DNA from: Phycisphaerales bacterium | GTDB taxonomy: Bacteria > Planctomycetota > Phycisphaerae > UBA1845 > Fen-1342 | Assembly (NCBI GenBank): GCA_022839625.1 | Contig: JALHJL010000006.1 | Coordinates: 1-64,000 of the forward strand | Length of the DNA: 64,000 nucleotides | Reading direction: 5' to 3' | Shown here: positions 25,488-34,757 of the stretch, piece by piece | How the letters are laid out: every line of letters begins with the position of its first letter | Position numbering within the stretch: the first letter of the stretch is position 1 | The notes under the pieces: model-generated | The model's input: only the letters and a program-made list of their open reading frames with translations | The model's database searches: none | Told to the model about the DNA's origin: nothing | Position numbers and translations under genes: made by a program

Positions 25488-28316
25488 ATGACCGGCCTGT
25501 TCCGCGCGCCCGCTGTATCACCTTCAGCGCTCGCGGCCCTGGCGCTGTGCGCCTGCGCCGTCCCGAGCGTACCCCTCGCCCTTGCGCTGCAACCGGACCC
25601 CGACGACCGCGCCGCCTCCGGCCAGGTGGTCAAGCTGTTTGACTTCGACGAACGCCCGCGCGGCAACTTCGAAGACACGCCGATGTACTGGCAGCGGCTC
25701 GCCGGCGAAGGGCTCCCCGTCTACTCCAGCGGGCAGTTCGACGAGCAAGTCGGTCACAACGCGCCGCCCTCGTTCCGGTTCACGCTGCGCGGCGGGAACA
25801 TCGGGTACGAGTACGTGCGCGATGACCTGGAGGTCGCGGCGGGTACCGAATATCGGCTCACCGGATACGTGCGCACCGAGGGACTCCGCTGCGCACGGGC
25901 GTTCATCGCGTCGTACCTGGTGGACGGTGGCGGAGAGCGCATCGCCGGCAGCGAGCGCGTCAGCCAACTCGCCGGCCCATCCGGCGCATCCGGTTCCACG
26001 GGGGCGGTGCTGTGGCAGCGCGTCGAGATTCCGGTGCGCGTCGAAGTACCCGAAGCCGTCGGACTTCGTCTGCAACTCTGGGTACTCCAGGCATACGTCT
26101 TCGCTGGGCCGCAGACGGCGGCTGACCCGATCACCTCGCAGGACGTGAACGCCCGCGTCTGGTTTGACGACATCGCGCTGGTCCGCCTGCCGCGCATCGC
26201 GGTGTCGTTGTCCTACCCGGGCGGCCTCGTCATGCCCGATGTGGAGGAGGCGCTGCTGGTCGATGTCCAGAACACGGCCCCCGCACCGCTGCTCGCCGAG
26301 CTCGTGGTCATCGACGATGCCGGCAGGGAGCATCTCCGCACTGCATTGCAGACAGCGCCCCACGCGACGGAGCAATTCCGGGTGCCGCTGCCGACGCTGC
26401 CACCGGCCGCCTATCAGGCGCAGGTCCACACCGACGCCCCCGACGGGCGTATAGGCGACGCAGAGAGTGCCCCGTTCGTACAGCGTGCGTTTCGCTTCGC
26501 CGTCCTGCCCGACCTCGGCACCTACGGGGCGGGCGGTACCGACTTCGGCGTGGACCTCGGGGCGTGGCCGGCGCAGGCTGCCGCCGGGCTCTCGGAGCTG
26601 CTTGCCGGCCTGGGCTGCGGCGGCGTCAAGGTCGGCCTGCCGATAGTCGACCCCGCATTCGACCCGGCAACGACCGAGCGGCTGCGCCGCGCCCGCGATT
26701 TCGCGCAAGAAATGGCGCTTCGTGGCATTGAGGCGACGGGCGTGATTCTCCCTCCGCCGGCCAATTCGGCCACCCACCGTGCCACCACCTATCGGACATT
26801 GACCGCCGACGTGACGTGGGAGGAACAGCTTGGGCCGTTGCTGGCTTCGTTCGGCGGCCATCTCGGCTCGTGGCAGCTCGGGGCCGAGGCGGTCGATCTG
26901 CGCGAGTCGCCGGCGTGGGATGAGGCCACACTGCGGCAGTTCCGTGGCCGGCTCGAGCGGTTTACGACCGTCCCGCGATTAGTCGTACCGCGCGCCGTAC
27001 TCGACGTTGCCGCGACGCCGGGCCTGCTCGACTCGACGCTGGGCACGGACCGCGGGCCGACGCACGACGAGACCGCGGCTCCTGCGGGCGTCGCCCGCGG
27101 CGCAGGACTCCACTCAATCTGGGTGCCGGCGGAACTCCCCACCCCCAGCCTCCCCTGGCACCTCGCCGGCTGGCTCAGGCCCGCGGCCGACACTCACTTC
27201 GGCGGTAGTTCAGGACCGGCAGCCCCCGGCCCCGTTGACTGGATCAGCCTCGAAGGCGACGACGACCGCCGCACGGACCCGCGCGATCGACGGACCGACC
27301 TGGCCCGGCGCGTCGTGCTGGCCAAAGCGGCCAACGCCGCGCGCGTCTACGTGCCCGCCCCCTTCGAGCTGAACACATCCGGCGGGCACGCGACGTGGCA
27401 GCCGACTGATCAGTACATTCCCCTGCGTACGCTGTTCCGCGCGCTCTCCGGGGCGCGCGCCGTCAGCACGCTGACCTGTGCGGACGACGCGGTCATTCTG
27501 CTCTTCCAACGCGGTCACGAGTACCTGCTGGTCGCCTGGACGTGGCGGGACACGCCGGACCAGGCGGCCGTCGAGCTGTTCGTGGGGCCGGCCGCGTCGG
27601 CGATCACACTGTCGGGCGCGACCAGCCCGCTTGGACTGGACGGCCCGCGCGCCCGCGTGCCGCTCAGCCCCGAGCCCATCATCATCCGCGAGGTGGACGG
27701 TGCCCTGCTGCGTCTCCAGGACAGCTTCGCCGTCGAGCCGGCTTTCGTCCAGTTGCACGATCCCGAGCCCCCGCCGGTGCTGACGCTCTGCAACCCGTAT
27801 GATCAGGCGCTGACCGGGACGATCGAGCTGGAGGTGCCGGCCGCGTGGCAAGTCACGCCGAATCCGATCCGAATACAGTTGGGTCCCGGCGAATTCCTGA
27901 GCGAGGCGCTGCGCTTCGAGTTCCCGCCCCGGCAGATCGCGTCCCAGGAGACGCTTGTCGCGACCGTAAGCGTGCAGAGTCCACACCGGCTGGAAATGCG
28001 CTTCGAGGTCCCCCTTGAGATCGGGCTGCGCGACATTGCGACGGAGGTCACGCCGTGGTGGGAAGGCGACGACCTGCTGGTCCGGCAAGTGGTTCACAAC
28101 ACGTCCGACCAGGCGGTCAGCTTCGACGGATTTTGCCAGCCCCCCGAGCGCGCGCCGCTCGAGAGCCTGTTTCTGAGAATCGGGCCTGGCGAATCGGCGA
28201 TACGCACCTACCGTCTGCCGGAGGCCCGCGCGCTGGCCGGGAGCCGGCTGTGGCTCGGAATACGGGAAATCGGGGGCCCGCGCGCGCTCGACCTCCTTGT
28301 CGCCATTCCCCCTTAG
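25488..28316 (+). CDS. Large secreted protein of unknown function
   Basis: The protein has 942 residues; ATG at 25488 follows TGGAGA. A signal peptide (about 1-34) is followed by a region (about 48-240) that looks like a carbohydrate-binding jelly-roll: FDFDERPRGNFEDTPMYW, PSFRFTLRGGNIGYEYV and NARVWFDDIALVRLP. Residues 240-330 resemble an immunoglobulin-like domain. The middle (about 340-640) has barrel-like strands and helices (CGGVKVGLPIV, GSWQLGAEAVDLRESP, VDWISLEGDD). The C-terminal third has more beta-sandwich segments (LQLHDPEPPPVLTLCNPYD, then NPIRIQLGPGEFLSEALRF). I do not recognise a family and see no certain catalytic pair. It stands alone before the RicT-like gene. Confidence 0.8.
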   Translation: MTGLFRAPAVSPSALAALALCACAVPSVPLALALQPDPDDRAASGQVVKLFDFDERPRGNFEDTPMYWQRLAGEGLPVYSSGQFDEQVGHNAPPSFRFTLRGGNIGYEYVRDDLEVAAGTEYRLTGYVRTEGLRCARAFIASYLVDGGGERIAGSERVSQLAGPSGASGSTGAVLWQRVEIPVRVEVPEAVGLRLQLWVLQAYVFAGPQTAADPITSQDVNARVWFDDIALVRLPRIAVSLSYPGGLVMPDVEEALLVDVQNTAPAPLLAELVVIDDAGREHLRTALQTAPHATEQFRVPLPTLPPAAYQAQVHTDAPDGRIGDAESAPFVQRAFRFAVLPDLGTYGAGGTDFGVDLGAWPAQAAAGLSELLAGLGCGGVKVGLPIVDPAFDPATTERLRRARDFAQEMALRGIEATGVILPPPANSATHRATTYRTLTADVTWEEQLGPLLASFGGHLGSWQLGAEAVDLRESPAWDEATLRQFRGRLERFTTVPRLVVPRAVLDVAATPGLLDSTLGTDRGPTHDETAAPAGVARGAGLHSIWVPAELPTPSLPWHLAGWLRPAADTHFGGSSGPAAPGPVDWISLEGDDDRRTDPRDRRTDLARRVVLAKAANAARVYVPAPFELNTSGGHATWQPTDQYIPLRTLFRALSGARAVSTLTCADDAVILLFQRGHEYLLVAWTWRDTPDQAAVELFVGPAASAITLSGATSPLGLDGPRARVPLSPEPIIIREVDGALLRLQDSFAVEPAFVQLHDPEPPPVLTLCNPYDQALTGTIELEVPAAWQVTPNPIRIQLGPGEFLSEALRFEFPPRQIASQETLVATVSVQSPHRLEMRFEVPLEIGLRDIATEVTPWWEGDDLLVRQVVHNTSDQAVSFDGFCQPPERAPLESLFLRIGPGESAIRTYRLPEARALAGSRLWLGIREIGGPRALDLLVAIPP

Positions 28317-28349
28317 TGCCACAATACGCGCGTACGTATCAGGGATACA

Positions 28350-29726
28350 ATGAGTTACCGCGGGCGCGCCCCGGTGGCCGGGGAAGGCGGCTGTCTTGTG
28401 ATCGATCTGTCGTCCAACAACAACCCCGAAGCGCCAGACACTGCGGCCGGCAGCACGGGGGAAACCGAGAACCAGCCGGTGCGACAGGCGCGCGTCGTGC
28501 GCTACGGTGCTATGGGCTATCTGGGGGAATTCACCGCCAAGTCCGGCTTCGCCTGCCGCGCGGGCGCGAAGCTCGTCGTCCAGACGGAACGGGGCATCGA
28601 GCTGGGTGAGCCCGTGGGCGTACCCCGCCCCGGCTGCGGGTGCGACCTGGCGGTGCCGCAGACACGGCTTCAAACGTACGTCAAGAACTGCGGCATCGAG
28701 TTCTGCCGCCCCCGGGCAGGCCGCATCCTGCGCATTGCCAGCGAACAAGACGTCAACGAGCACAGCCACCTGAACGCCCACGTGCGCCAGGACGTGGATT
28801 ACTGCGCCGAGCGCGCTCACCACCTGGGCCTGGACGTCAAGATCGTCACGGCCGAGCATCTGTTGGGCGGCGAACGGATCGTGTTCTACTTCTCCGCGCC
28901 CACCCGGGTGGATTTCCGGCAGTTGGTGAAGGAGCTGGCCCAACGCTATCGCACGCGCATCGAGATGCGCCAGGTCGGAGCGCGCGACGAGGCGCGGCTC
29001 GTGGCGGACTACGAGGTGTGCGGGCGCGAGTGCTGCTGCAGGAACTTCCTGAAGAAGCTGCGGCCGGTCAATATGAAAATGGCCAAGCTCCAGAAATCCA
29101 CGCTCGACCCCAGCAAGGTCTCCGGCCGCTGCGGGCGGCTGCGCTGCTGCCTGCGGTACGAACACGAAGGCTACGAGGAACTCGCGCGGCGGCTGCCGCG
29201 GATGGGGAGCCGCGTCGATACGGAGTTCGGCCCCGCCACGGTCCAGGATCGGCAGGTCCTGACACAACTGCTCATGGTCCGGACCGACGATGATCGGGTA
29301 TTCGCGATTCCGCTCGAGGAAATCAAGGCGTTCGACCTGCCCCCCCCGCCCCCGCGGCAGGAACCCGCCGTCCGCTCCGGAACCTCGGCCGGGCCGGCCG
29401 ACCGACCGGAGCGGTCGCGCCCCTCGCGCCGGCCTCCGCGCGGCTCACGCGCAGCGGCAGGCGACGTTGCCCGCCCTGCCGCGCGCGAGACGCCGCCGGT
29501 GGTCGAACGAGAGTCCAAGTTCGTCCCCGAGCGCGCCGCCGCGGACTCCGAAACGCTGTCGCCGCCCGAACCGGGCGAGGCCGGTCCTGCCGCCGGCGCT
29601 GGTGCGCCGGGCGAGCCGGCCGCAGCAGGTCCCGAATCCCCAGCGCGTCGCCGCCGGCGTCGTCGTCGCCGGCGGGTCCAGCGCGACGGGCCGCCGCCCT
29701 CGGGGGAGGGCGCGCCGGGCGCGTGA
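28350..29726 (+). CDS. ricT: PSP1 domain protein, RicT-like
   Basis: The protein has 458 residues, longer than typical RicT (about 270-300). The PSP1 core (about 45-320) contains the family cysteines GRECCCRNFL and SGRCGRLRCCLRYE, and a region with LNEHSHLNAHVRQD-like helix features (DVNEHSHLNAHVRQDVDYC). In Bacillus, RicT is part of an FeS-containing complex that affects RNase Y activity; here the partners RicA and RicF are not seen. The C-terminal 130 residues are Pro/Ala/Gly-rich, disordered and end in a run of arginines (RRRRRRRRR), suggesting RNA binding. ATG 28350 follows an AGGGA signal. The stop overlaps a possible GTG start of the next gene. Confidence 0.85.
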   Translation: MSYRGRAPVAGEGGCLVIDLSSNNNPEAPDTAAGSTGETENQPVRQARVVRYGAMGYLGEFTAKSGFACRAGAKLVVQTERGIELGEPVGVPRPGCGCDLAVPQTRLQTYVKNCGIEFCRPRAGRILRIASEQDVNEHSHLNAHVRQDVDYCAERAHHLGLDVKIVTAEHLLGGERIVFYFSAPTRVDFRQLVKELAQRYRTRIEMRQVGARDEARLVADYEVCGRECCCRNFLKKLRPVNMKMAKLQKSTLDPSKVSGRCGRLRCCLRYEHEGYEELARRLPRMGSRVDTEFGPATVQDRQVLTQLLMVRTDDDRVFAIPLEEIKAFDLPPPPPRQEPAVRSGTSAGPADRPERSRPSRRPPRGSRAAAGDVARPAARETPPVVERESKFVPERAAADSETLSPPEPGEAGPAAGAGAPGEPAAAGPESPARRRRRRRRRRVQRDGPPPSGEGAPGA

Positions 29727-29746
29727 GCCAGGAGTCAACCGCCGCC

Positions 29747-30160
29747 ATGGACACGAACATTCTCGAGCGCATCGAGCGTGCCATCCGCGAGGACGGCCGG
29801 TACGCGCCCGAGGCATTCAACTTCCTCCAGGAAGGGCTCGACCTGGCGGCGCGCCTGAAGTACGGCCCGCAGCCGGGCAAGCCGCGGCGGCACGTCACCG
29901 GCCAGGAGCTCTGCGAGGCGTTGCGCTCGCTCGCCCTTAAGAACTGGGGGCCGCTGGCCGGCGAGGTGCTCCGCCGCTGGAACATCCGCCGCACCCGCGA
30001 TTTCGGCGAGATGGTCTACCTGATGATCAATGTGGGCGTCATGGGCCGGCAGGAGTCGGACGACATCGGCGACTTCGACGACGTCTACGACTTCGGCAGC
30101 GCGTTCAGCACGTACCAGATTCCACTCGATGCCGAGGACGAGCAGGGCCCGACCGGCTGA
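29747..30160 (+). CDS. Minf_1886-like conserved protein
   Basis: The protein has 137 residues from ATG 29747 (MDTNILERIERAIREDG...), which I prefer because it matches the way the family begins; AGGAG lies 12 bases upstream. A GTG at 29723 overlapping the RicT stop is an alternative. Motifs DGRYAPEAFNFLQEGLD, HVTGQELCEALRSLA and TRDFGEMVYLMINVGVMG are conserved family positions, so the protein looks intact. The biochemical function is not known. It ends in a TGATG overlap with the permease gene, indicating an operon. Confidence 0.82.
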   Translation: MDTNILERIERAIREDGRYAPEAFNFLQEGLDLAARLKYGPQPGKPRRHVTGQELCEALRSLALKNWGPLAGEVLRRWNIRRTRDFGEMVYLMINVGVMGRQESDDIGDFDDVYDFGSAFSTYQIPLDAEDEQGPTG

Positions 30161-31317
30161 TGCAAGAGTACCTCCCACGACTCTCGGAAGGCGCGCGGCG
30201 CTGGGCGCGTTTCGGCGTGCTGCTGCTGGTGCTCGGGCTGCTGTGTTGGGGGGCTTACCGCCTGCGCGGGGTATTCACGCCGCTGATTGCGGCCGCCGCG
30301 CTCGCCTACGTGCTGAATCCGCTGGTCACGTGGTTCGAGCGGCGCCGTCGCATACCGCGGCTGGCGACGGTGATCATCGCGTTCGTGTTGACGGGCGTGC
30401 TCGTGATTGGCGCCGGGGTCTTCACGGTCGCTCAGATCATCGCCGAGGTCGCCGATTTTCAGCAGCGCCTGCCCGCGTACGTGCAAACCGTCAGCGGCTG
30501 GATGGCGGGACTCCACGCGCGCGTCCAACCGCCCGGCGTCAGCACCGCGCCGGCGTCGCAGCCGCTCGCCGCGTCGCAAGACACGTGGTCGTGGGCCGCC
30601 GCGCTGCTCGCGCAGCACGGGGCGACCTTGGCCGCGGCGGCGCGCGACTACCTCGGAGCGGCGTTCGCCAACCTCGCCAACCTGATCTCCGTCCTGGTGC
30701 TGATCCCGGTGTTCACGTTCTACTTCCTGTGGCGCTTCAATGAGCTGTTTGCCGCGGTGGACCGCCACTTACCCGCCGCCTACCGCGACCAGATCGTCCT
30801 GGTCGTCCGGACCATCGACGCCGCCGTCGCGAGCTTCTTTCGCGGTCGGCTCATCGTGTGCCTGGTCGTCGGAGCGTCGATGGCGTTTGGGTGGACGCTG
30901 GTCGGCGTGCCGTACGCTCTGCTCCTCGGTGCACTCACGGCGGTCCTGAATCTCGTTCCGTACCTGTCGCTGCTGGCCTTACCGCCGGCCCTCGGTCTCA
31001 CCTTCCTCGCGGCCACCCAGGCGGACCAGCCCTGGCTCTGGCCGGTCGTGCTCACGATGGGCGTGTATATGGGCGTCCAGGCCGCGGAGTCGTTCGTGCT
31101 GAGCCCCGCCGTCGAGGGCCGCGCGTCCGGCCTGCATCCCTTGCTCATCGTCGTTGCGCTGCTCATCGGCGGGCACCTCGCCGGCCTGCTGGGCATGTTG
31201 CTCGCCGTCCCGGTCGCCAGTACCCTGAAAGCACTCGGCGCCCGGTGGCTCTTGCCGGAGATTCGCCGGTTGGCCAGCCCGACGGCCGCACCCGGTGACA
31301 GCGGCCCGAGACCATAG
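30160..31317 (+). CDS. AI-2E family transporter (PerM-like permease)
   Basis: The protein has 385 residues. ATG 30160 shares its A with the upstream TGA. It has eight or so hydrophobic helices in the family pattern: an N-terminal pair (LLLVLGLLCWGAYRLRGVFTPL, LIAAAALAYVLNPLV), a central helix pair around a polar loop, and a C-terminal bundle including GVPYALLLGALTAVLNLVPYL and LLIVVALLIGGHLAGLLGML. The PYLSLL and GxxxG-rich parts are characteristic. Substrates differ among members (AI-2 export, Na+/H+ exchange), so the substrate is not assigned. Confidence 0.9.
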   Translation: MQEYLPRLSEGARRWARFGVLLLVLGLLCWGAYRLRGVFTPLIAAAALAYVLNPLVTWFERRRRIPRLATVIIAFVLTGVLVIGAGVFTVAQIIAEVADFQQRLPAYVQTVSGWMAGLHARVQPPGVSTAPASQPLAASQDTWSWAAALLAQHGATLAAAARDYLGAAFANLANLISVLVLIPVFTFYFLWRFNELFAAVDRHLPAAYRDQIVLVVRTIDAAVASFFRGRLIVCLVVGASMAFGWTLVGVPYALLLGALTAVLNLVPYLSLLALPPALGLTFLAATQADQPWLWPVVLTMGVYMGVQAAESFVLSPAVEGRASGLHPLLIVVALLIGGHLAGLLGMLLAVPVASTLKALGARWLLPEIRRLASPTAAPGDSGPRP

Positions 31318-31386
31318 TGGTGCGGCAGTGCGTGCTCTTCCGGCTCGGCGGCTGCACCAGGCGTACGGAACTGCGGAGCATCGACC

Positions 31387-31536
31387 GTGTCAACTTCGCT
31401 CAAGGAAACGCCGCCTGACGCCCCTTATGGCACGCACCCGCGCCGATCCAACGCACCACTGATCGTGCTACTCGCCGTATTCACGCTGTGGTTCGGGTTT
31501 CTCATCTGGCTCGCGATCCGCTTTCCGGCCCGGTAG
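31387..31536 (+). CDS. Small single-helix membrane protein
   Basis: GTG at 31387 with GGAG eight bases upstream opens a 49-residue frame ending in TAG at 31534-31536. The first 23 residues are polar (MSTSLKETPPDAPYGTHPRR), and then comes one clear membrane helix (PLIVLLAVFTLWFGFLIWLA) and a short basic end. It lies 69 bases after the permease and 30 bases before the next gene on the same strand. No family recognised; the call rests on the signal, the helix and the operon position. Confidence 0.55.
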   Translation: MSTSLKETPPDAPYGTHPRRSNAPLIVLLAVFTLWFGFLIWLAIRFPAR

Positions 31537-31566
31537 CTCCCGGCGCCCGCCGACCCTGCAAGATCC

Positions 31567-33441
31567 ATGAACGCCTCAACCGCCCCATGCCTCGCACAGC
31601 TCGATGCCCTGCACTTGGCCACGCTCCCGCCGGAAACCTGGTCGGCCAACCTCGCCGCCCTGGCCGTGGAGCAACCGGCGCTGGCCGAGGAAGTGAAGCA
31701 GACGGCGTTGCCCGAGAGCTGGCGGGCCGCAGTCGCTCTGGATGGCTTCGTCACCTACCGCACGGAACAGCCGGGCGAGCCCGCCGCCTGGCTCGGAGGG
31801 ACGGCCGCCCCCCTGACCCGTGCCCGCAGCCGGCTCGCGAAGTTCGACCACGGAGGCAAGAACCCGGCGTTGCCGACGTGCGGCGCCGGTGCCGAACTCG
31901 ACTTTCTCCTGACCCGGCTTCCCGCTCAGGTTGCCGTCTTCGTGTTCGAAGCGGACATCCGCGTCCTGGCGGCAGTGCTGCGGGCGCATGACTGGTCGAG
32001 TGCGATTGCCGACGGCCGCTGCGTGCTGGTGCCGCCCGGTCGCGAGAAGGCCTACTTCGCCGAGCTGATGGAGTCCCAGCCCGGGTTGTTGCCGCCAGGC
32101 GAGATTCTGCTGCCGGACCTCGTGTCGGCGAGCCGGCTCGCCGAGCTGCGCGAGATCGGCGAACACCTCCACCGCCGGACCAGCCAACAGCGGACCGCCG
32201 CCATCGCCGAGCTCCGGTCTCAAGGCGTCCTGCTGGCCCCGCAATCCCGCGCGTCTTCGCCCCGCGCGGAGCCGCTGATTGCACCGCCCCGTGCAGCCGT
32301 TTTGGTGCTCAAGCCGCACGCGACGTCGTTCCGCACCGCGGAGTGCCTGGTGCGGGCCGCCGCGGACCTCGGCTGGCCGGTCCTGCACAGCGCCACGGCC
32401 GACCCGCGCCACGTGCATCCGCTGTCGCACTGCCGCGCCCTCGCCGACTTCCGCCCGACGCTCACGGTCTCCGTCGGCGGGCCGCACGTGCGCCTGCCGT
32501 TGATGCCGGCCGGCGCCAATTGCGTATGGGTGCTGGAGGAACTGGAAGGCGACACGGCGCCGCCGTCCGACGGAACGCTGTACCTTGCCGCTTCGCCCTT
32601 GATCGCCGCCGGCCTGCGTTCGCTCGGCGTCCCCGAGGAGTCAGTGCGGAACTGGTACTGGGCATGCGAGGAGGAGGCCGGCGTGGACGACGCCGTCGAA
32701 TCGAAGCCGCCGATCCTCGTGCTGGGCGACCTGCCCGACGTGCGACCAGAGACCTACGGCATCCAGCAGCCGCTGCATCGCAAGCTCTGGTCGCGGCTGA
32801 CCACGATCGTGGCAGAGACGTGGGAAACGCCCCGGATACTGGAGCCGCAGAAGCTGCTGGTGCTCGCGGAGCGGCAGTCCGGAGTCGAGGTGCGCGACCC
32901 TGTTCTGCGTGCTTCGCTGGTGCGCGTGTTGGAGCGTGCGCTGATTCCCGCCGTCATCCTGGAGCACATTGCGCAAGTGCTGGCCGCCTCGCCGCTCCCG
33001 GTGCTGACAATCGGGCGCGGATGGGAGCGCGTGCGGGGTTCATGTCTGAAGCCGTACGCGAGCAACGTGTTTGACATCGCTGCTGCGGACTGCGAGGTTT
33101 CCCCGGCCGCCTGCATTTGCGCGGGCCAACACGACCCGCTGACGCCGGCGTTGCTCCGGGCCGCTGCACGCGGCTGGCCGCTGTGGATTCACGCGCGCGG
33201 AGACCGCGCCGTCGTCACGGCCCTGGGCGATGCCCTGCGACCCACGCAACACTTTGAGCCGTTCGGCGACCGGCGCGACCTGCGCCGTTGCCTGGAAGCA
33301 CTCCGCGCCGATCCGCACGCGCACCGAACGATGGGCACGCGAGCAAGGCGCCACGTGGCGGAGCACCACACGTACAAGAAACGCTGGCTGGAGTTGCTCG
33401 AGCTGCTTGGCCCGTCAAACCGCGGCGGCTGTCGCCGGTAG
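31567..33441 (+). CDS. Glycosyltransferase-like protein (CgeB-type C-terminal half)
   Basis: The protein has 624 residues and no signal peptide. The N-terminal 230 residues contain LDFLLTRLPAQVAVFVFEAD, similar to motif-accessory proteins that read a hexose donor, and a helical segment. After residue about 235 there are two Rossmann-like halves: RAAVLVLKPHATSFRTAECL, LTVSVGGPHVRLPLMP, and VLTIGRGWERVRG; the last 60 residues (RAAARGWPLWIHARG to HVAEHHTYKKRWLELLELL) match the end of CgeB/Glyco_trans_1_2 proteins, with the typical HTYxxR...LL. It may modify a protein or polysaccharide. Acceptor and donor are unknown, and a weak ribosome binding site leaves the start uncertain. Confidence 0.65.
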   Translation: MNASTAPCLAQLDALHLATLPPETWSANLAALAVEQPALAEEVKQTALPESWRAAVALDGFVTYRTEQPGEPAAWLGGTAAPLTRARSRLAKFDHGGKNPALPTCGAGAELDFLLTRLPAQVAVFVFEADIRVLAAVLRAHDWSSAIADGRCVLVPPGREKAYFAELMESQPGLLPPGEILLPDLVSASRLAELREIGEHLHRRTSQQRTAAIAELRSQGVLLAPQSRASSPRAEPLIAPPRAAVLVLKPHATSFRTAECLVRAAADLGWPVLHSATADPRHVHPLSHCRALADFRPTLTVSVGGPHVRLPLMPAGANCVWVLEELEGDTAPPSDGTLYLAASPLIAAGLRSLGVPEESVRNWYWACEEEAGVDDAVESKPPILVLGDLPDVRPETYGIQQPLHRKLWSRLTTIVAETWETPRILEPQKLLVLAERQSGVEVRDPVLRASLVRVLERALIPAVILEHIAQVLAASPLPVLTIGRGWERVRGSCLKPYASNVFDIAAADCEVSPAACICAGQHDPLTPALLRAAARGWPLWIHARGDRAVVTALGDALRPTQHFEPFGDRRDLRRCLEALRADPHAHRTMGTRARRHVAEHHTYKKRWLELLELLGPSNRGGCRR

Positions 33442-34075
33442 CGCGCGCGGCGCAGGGAAAGGGCGGCCCCAGAACGGCGTCTACAGGAGGGGGGTTGGGT
33501 TTCGAGCGAGGGGGCCATCAAGCACGGAGCAGTCGTTGGTGCCGATCCTGTTGATGGCTGAAAGACGCCGGTTCTGCGCCGCCCAATCACACTCGCCGGG
33601 TTACGTCCCGGCATCGCTAACATCGCCCCGGCGGGGTTTCCGTACCCCGCCGACGCGTTTCGGTCGCGTGGAGCCCGTCCGTGAGCCGCCCTGCCGACCG
33701 GGATCCGCTTCGCTTGTCAATGACCGAAAGAATACGACAGACACGATTGGTACTACATCAACGTCGTTTAACTCTGTGACCTCGCACATGGTAACACAGA
33801 TTATTGGCCCGCAAGTGTGTAACAACCGCCAATTTTAACTGCGCTCGAGAACACGCCGTGGCGACTCCAGCCGCGCTGCGGCTAGCATACTATATATTGT
33901 ATGAGAGCCGGAATATCATGGCTCATATCGGCTGCCATCTTGTAGATATGGCCAGAATGTACTTTGCCCATTTTTACACGGAATCTTCCGACATCACCCG
34001 CGCACGAACCCGCCGCGGTGACTCACCGGCCACCCGACCCCGCTCATCGCGCCACGCTTCTTGTGACTTGCTCCG
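33442..34075. other. 634-base gene-free stretch with an AT-rich island
   Basis: The two flanking genes converge here. The left part holds a GC-rich hairpin (cccggcggggtttccgtaccccgccg, about 33630-33656). From about 33715 to 33992 composition changes sharply to AT-rich, with tracts such as catactatatattgtatgag and atttttacacgg. No frame here looks coding. The AT-rich part may be a decayed foreign fragment or a structural site. Confidence 0.6.
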
Positions 34076-34612
34076 CTACGGCCCCACGTTGCCGTGCCCG
34101 ACCCGCCGCAGGATTTTCCGCAGAATCAAGTAGTTGCGGTCTTTGTACCGGGTCACTTCCGCGGTGATGATAAACTCTGCGAAGCCCGCCTGCTCCTCTC
34201 GCTCCATCGCCTCCAGAAGCTGGCTCGGAACGATTTCCAAGGTGCGGGGCGCGGGGCTGTCAACATCGGCGTGCAGCACGAACTTCGCGCGCCCCTCCTC
34301 GTGAACCAGCCGCCCACGGCGCTCCACGATCATCGTGCCTTCGAGAATCAGCGGCTGACCGTCGGCGCCACGAGCCGGTCCTTGCGGTTGGCCTGGGCCG
34401 ACCTCGACGGGGCGGATCGGCGTAGGGCGCTCCGCCTGCCGAAGAAGGCCCCGCAGGATGTCGGCCTGTGCGGGCTTGCGCAGCGTACCAGCGGCCTCCG
34501 CCGGCTGGGTCGTCGGCTGGCTTTCCACCTGCTGCGCGCCAGCCTGTTGCCGTCCCCCCTCTTGCCCGGCGGGCATCAGCATGCACAAACCTGCCAGAAT
34601 CCAGGAGAACAT
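34076..34612 (-). CDS. Secreted protein of unknown function
   Basis: I start at ATG 34612 (178 residues, MFSWILAGLCMLMPAGQ...) because GGGAG lies seven bases upstream; the frame continues to 34774 but without a signal. The N-terminus is a signal peptide; a Gln/Thr/Pro-rich linker follows (AGAQQVESQPTTQPAEAAG). The C-terminal 100 residues carry a compact beta-rich domain: PLILEGTMIVERRGRLVHEE, AKFVLHADVDS, TLEIVPSQLLEAMERE and FIITAEVTRYKDRNYLILRK. No family recognised; the strand pattern looks like a small OB- or barrel-type fold. It is divergent from the NeuD-like gene. Confidence 0.7.
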   Translation of the reverse strand: MFSWILAGLCMLMPAGQEGGRQQAGAQQVESQPTTQPAEAAGTLRKPAQADILRGLLRQAERPTPIRPVEVGPGQPQGPARGADGQPLILEGTMIVERRGRLVHEEGRAKFVLHADVDSPAPRTLEIVPSQLLEAMEREEQAGFAEFIITAEVTRYKDRNYLILRKILRRVGHGNVGP

Positions 34613-34757
34613 GGCCAAACTCCCACTGTGTGCGGCGGCGGGCAGCCCTGCCCGCCTGGGCAGCCGCTTGGGCGCACATACTACCAGATTCGGGCCGCGC
34701 GTGTACCCGCACCGGCCGCGAACCGATGAGATGAGTAAGTACAGGCGGAATCGCCGC

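Noticed and set aside
22631..25642. 1003-codon open frame opposite the dnaE start and the ABC-F gene
   Set aside because: Shadow of the ABC-F gene; crosses repeats and has no recognisable fold.
33804..34133. 109-codon frame over the AT-rich island
   Set aside because: No start signal, no protein-like pattern, and overlaps the end of the opposite-strand gene.
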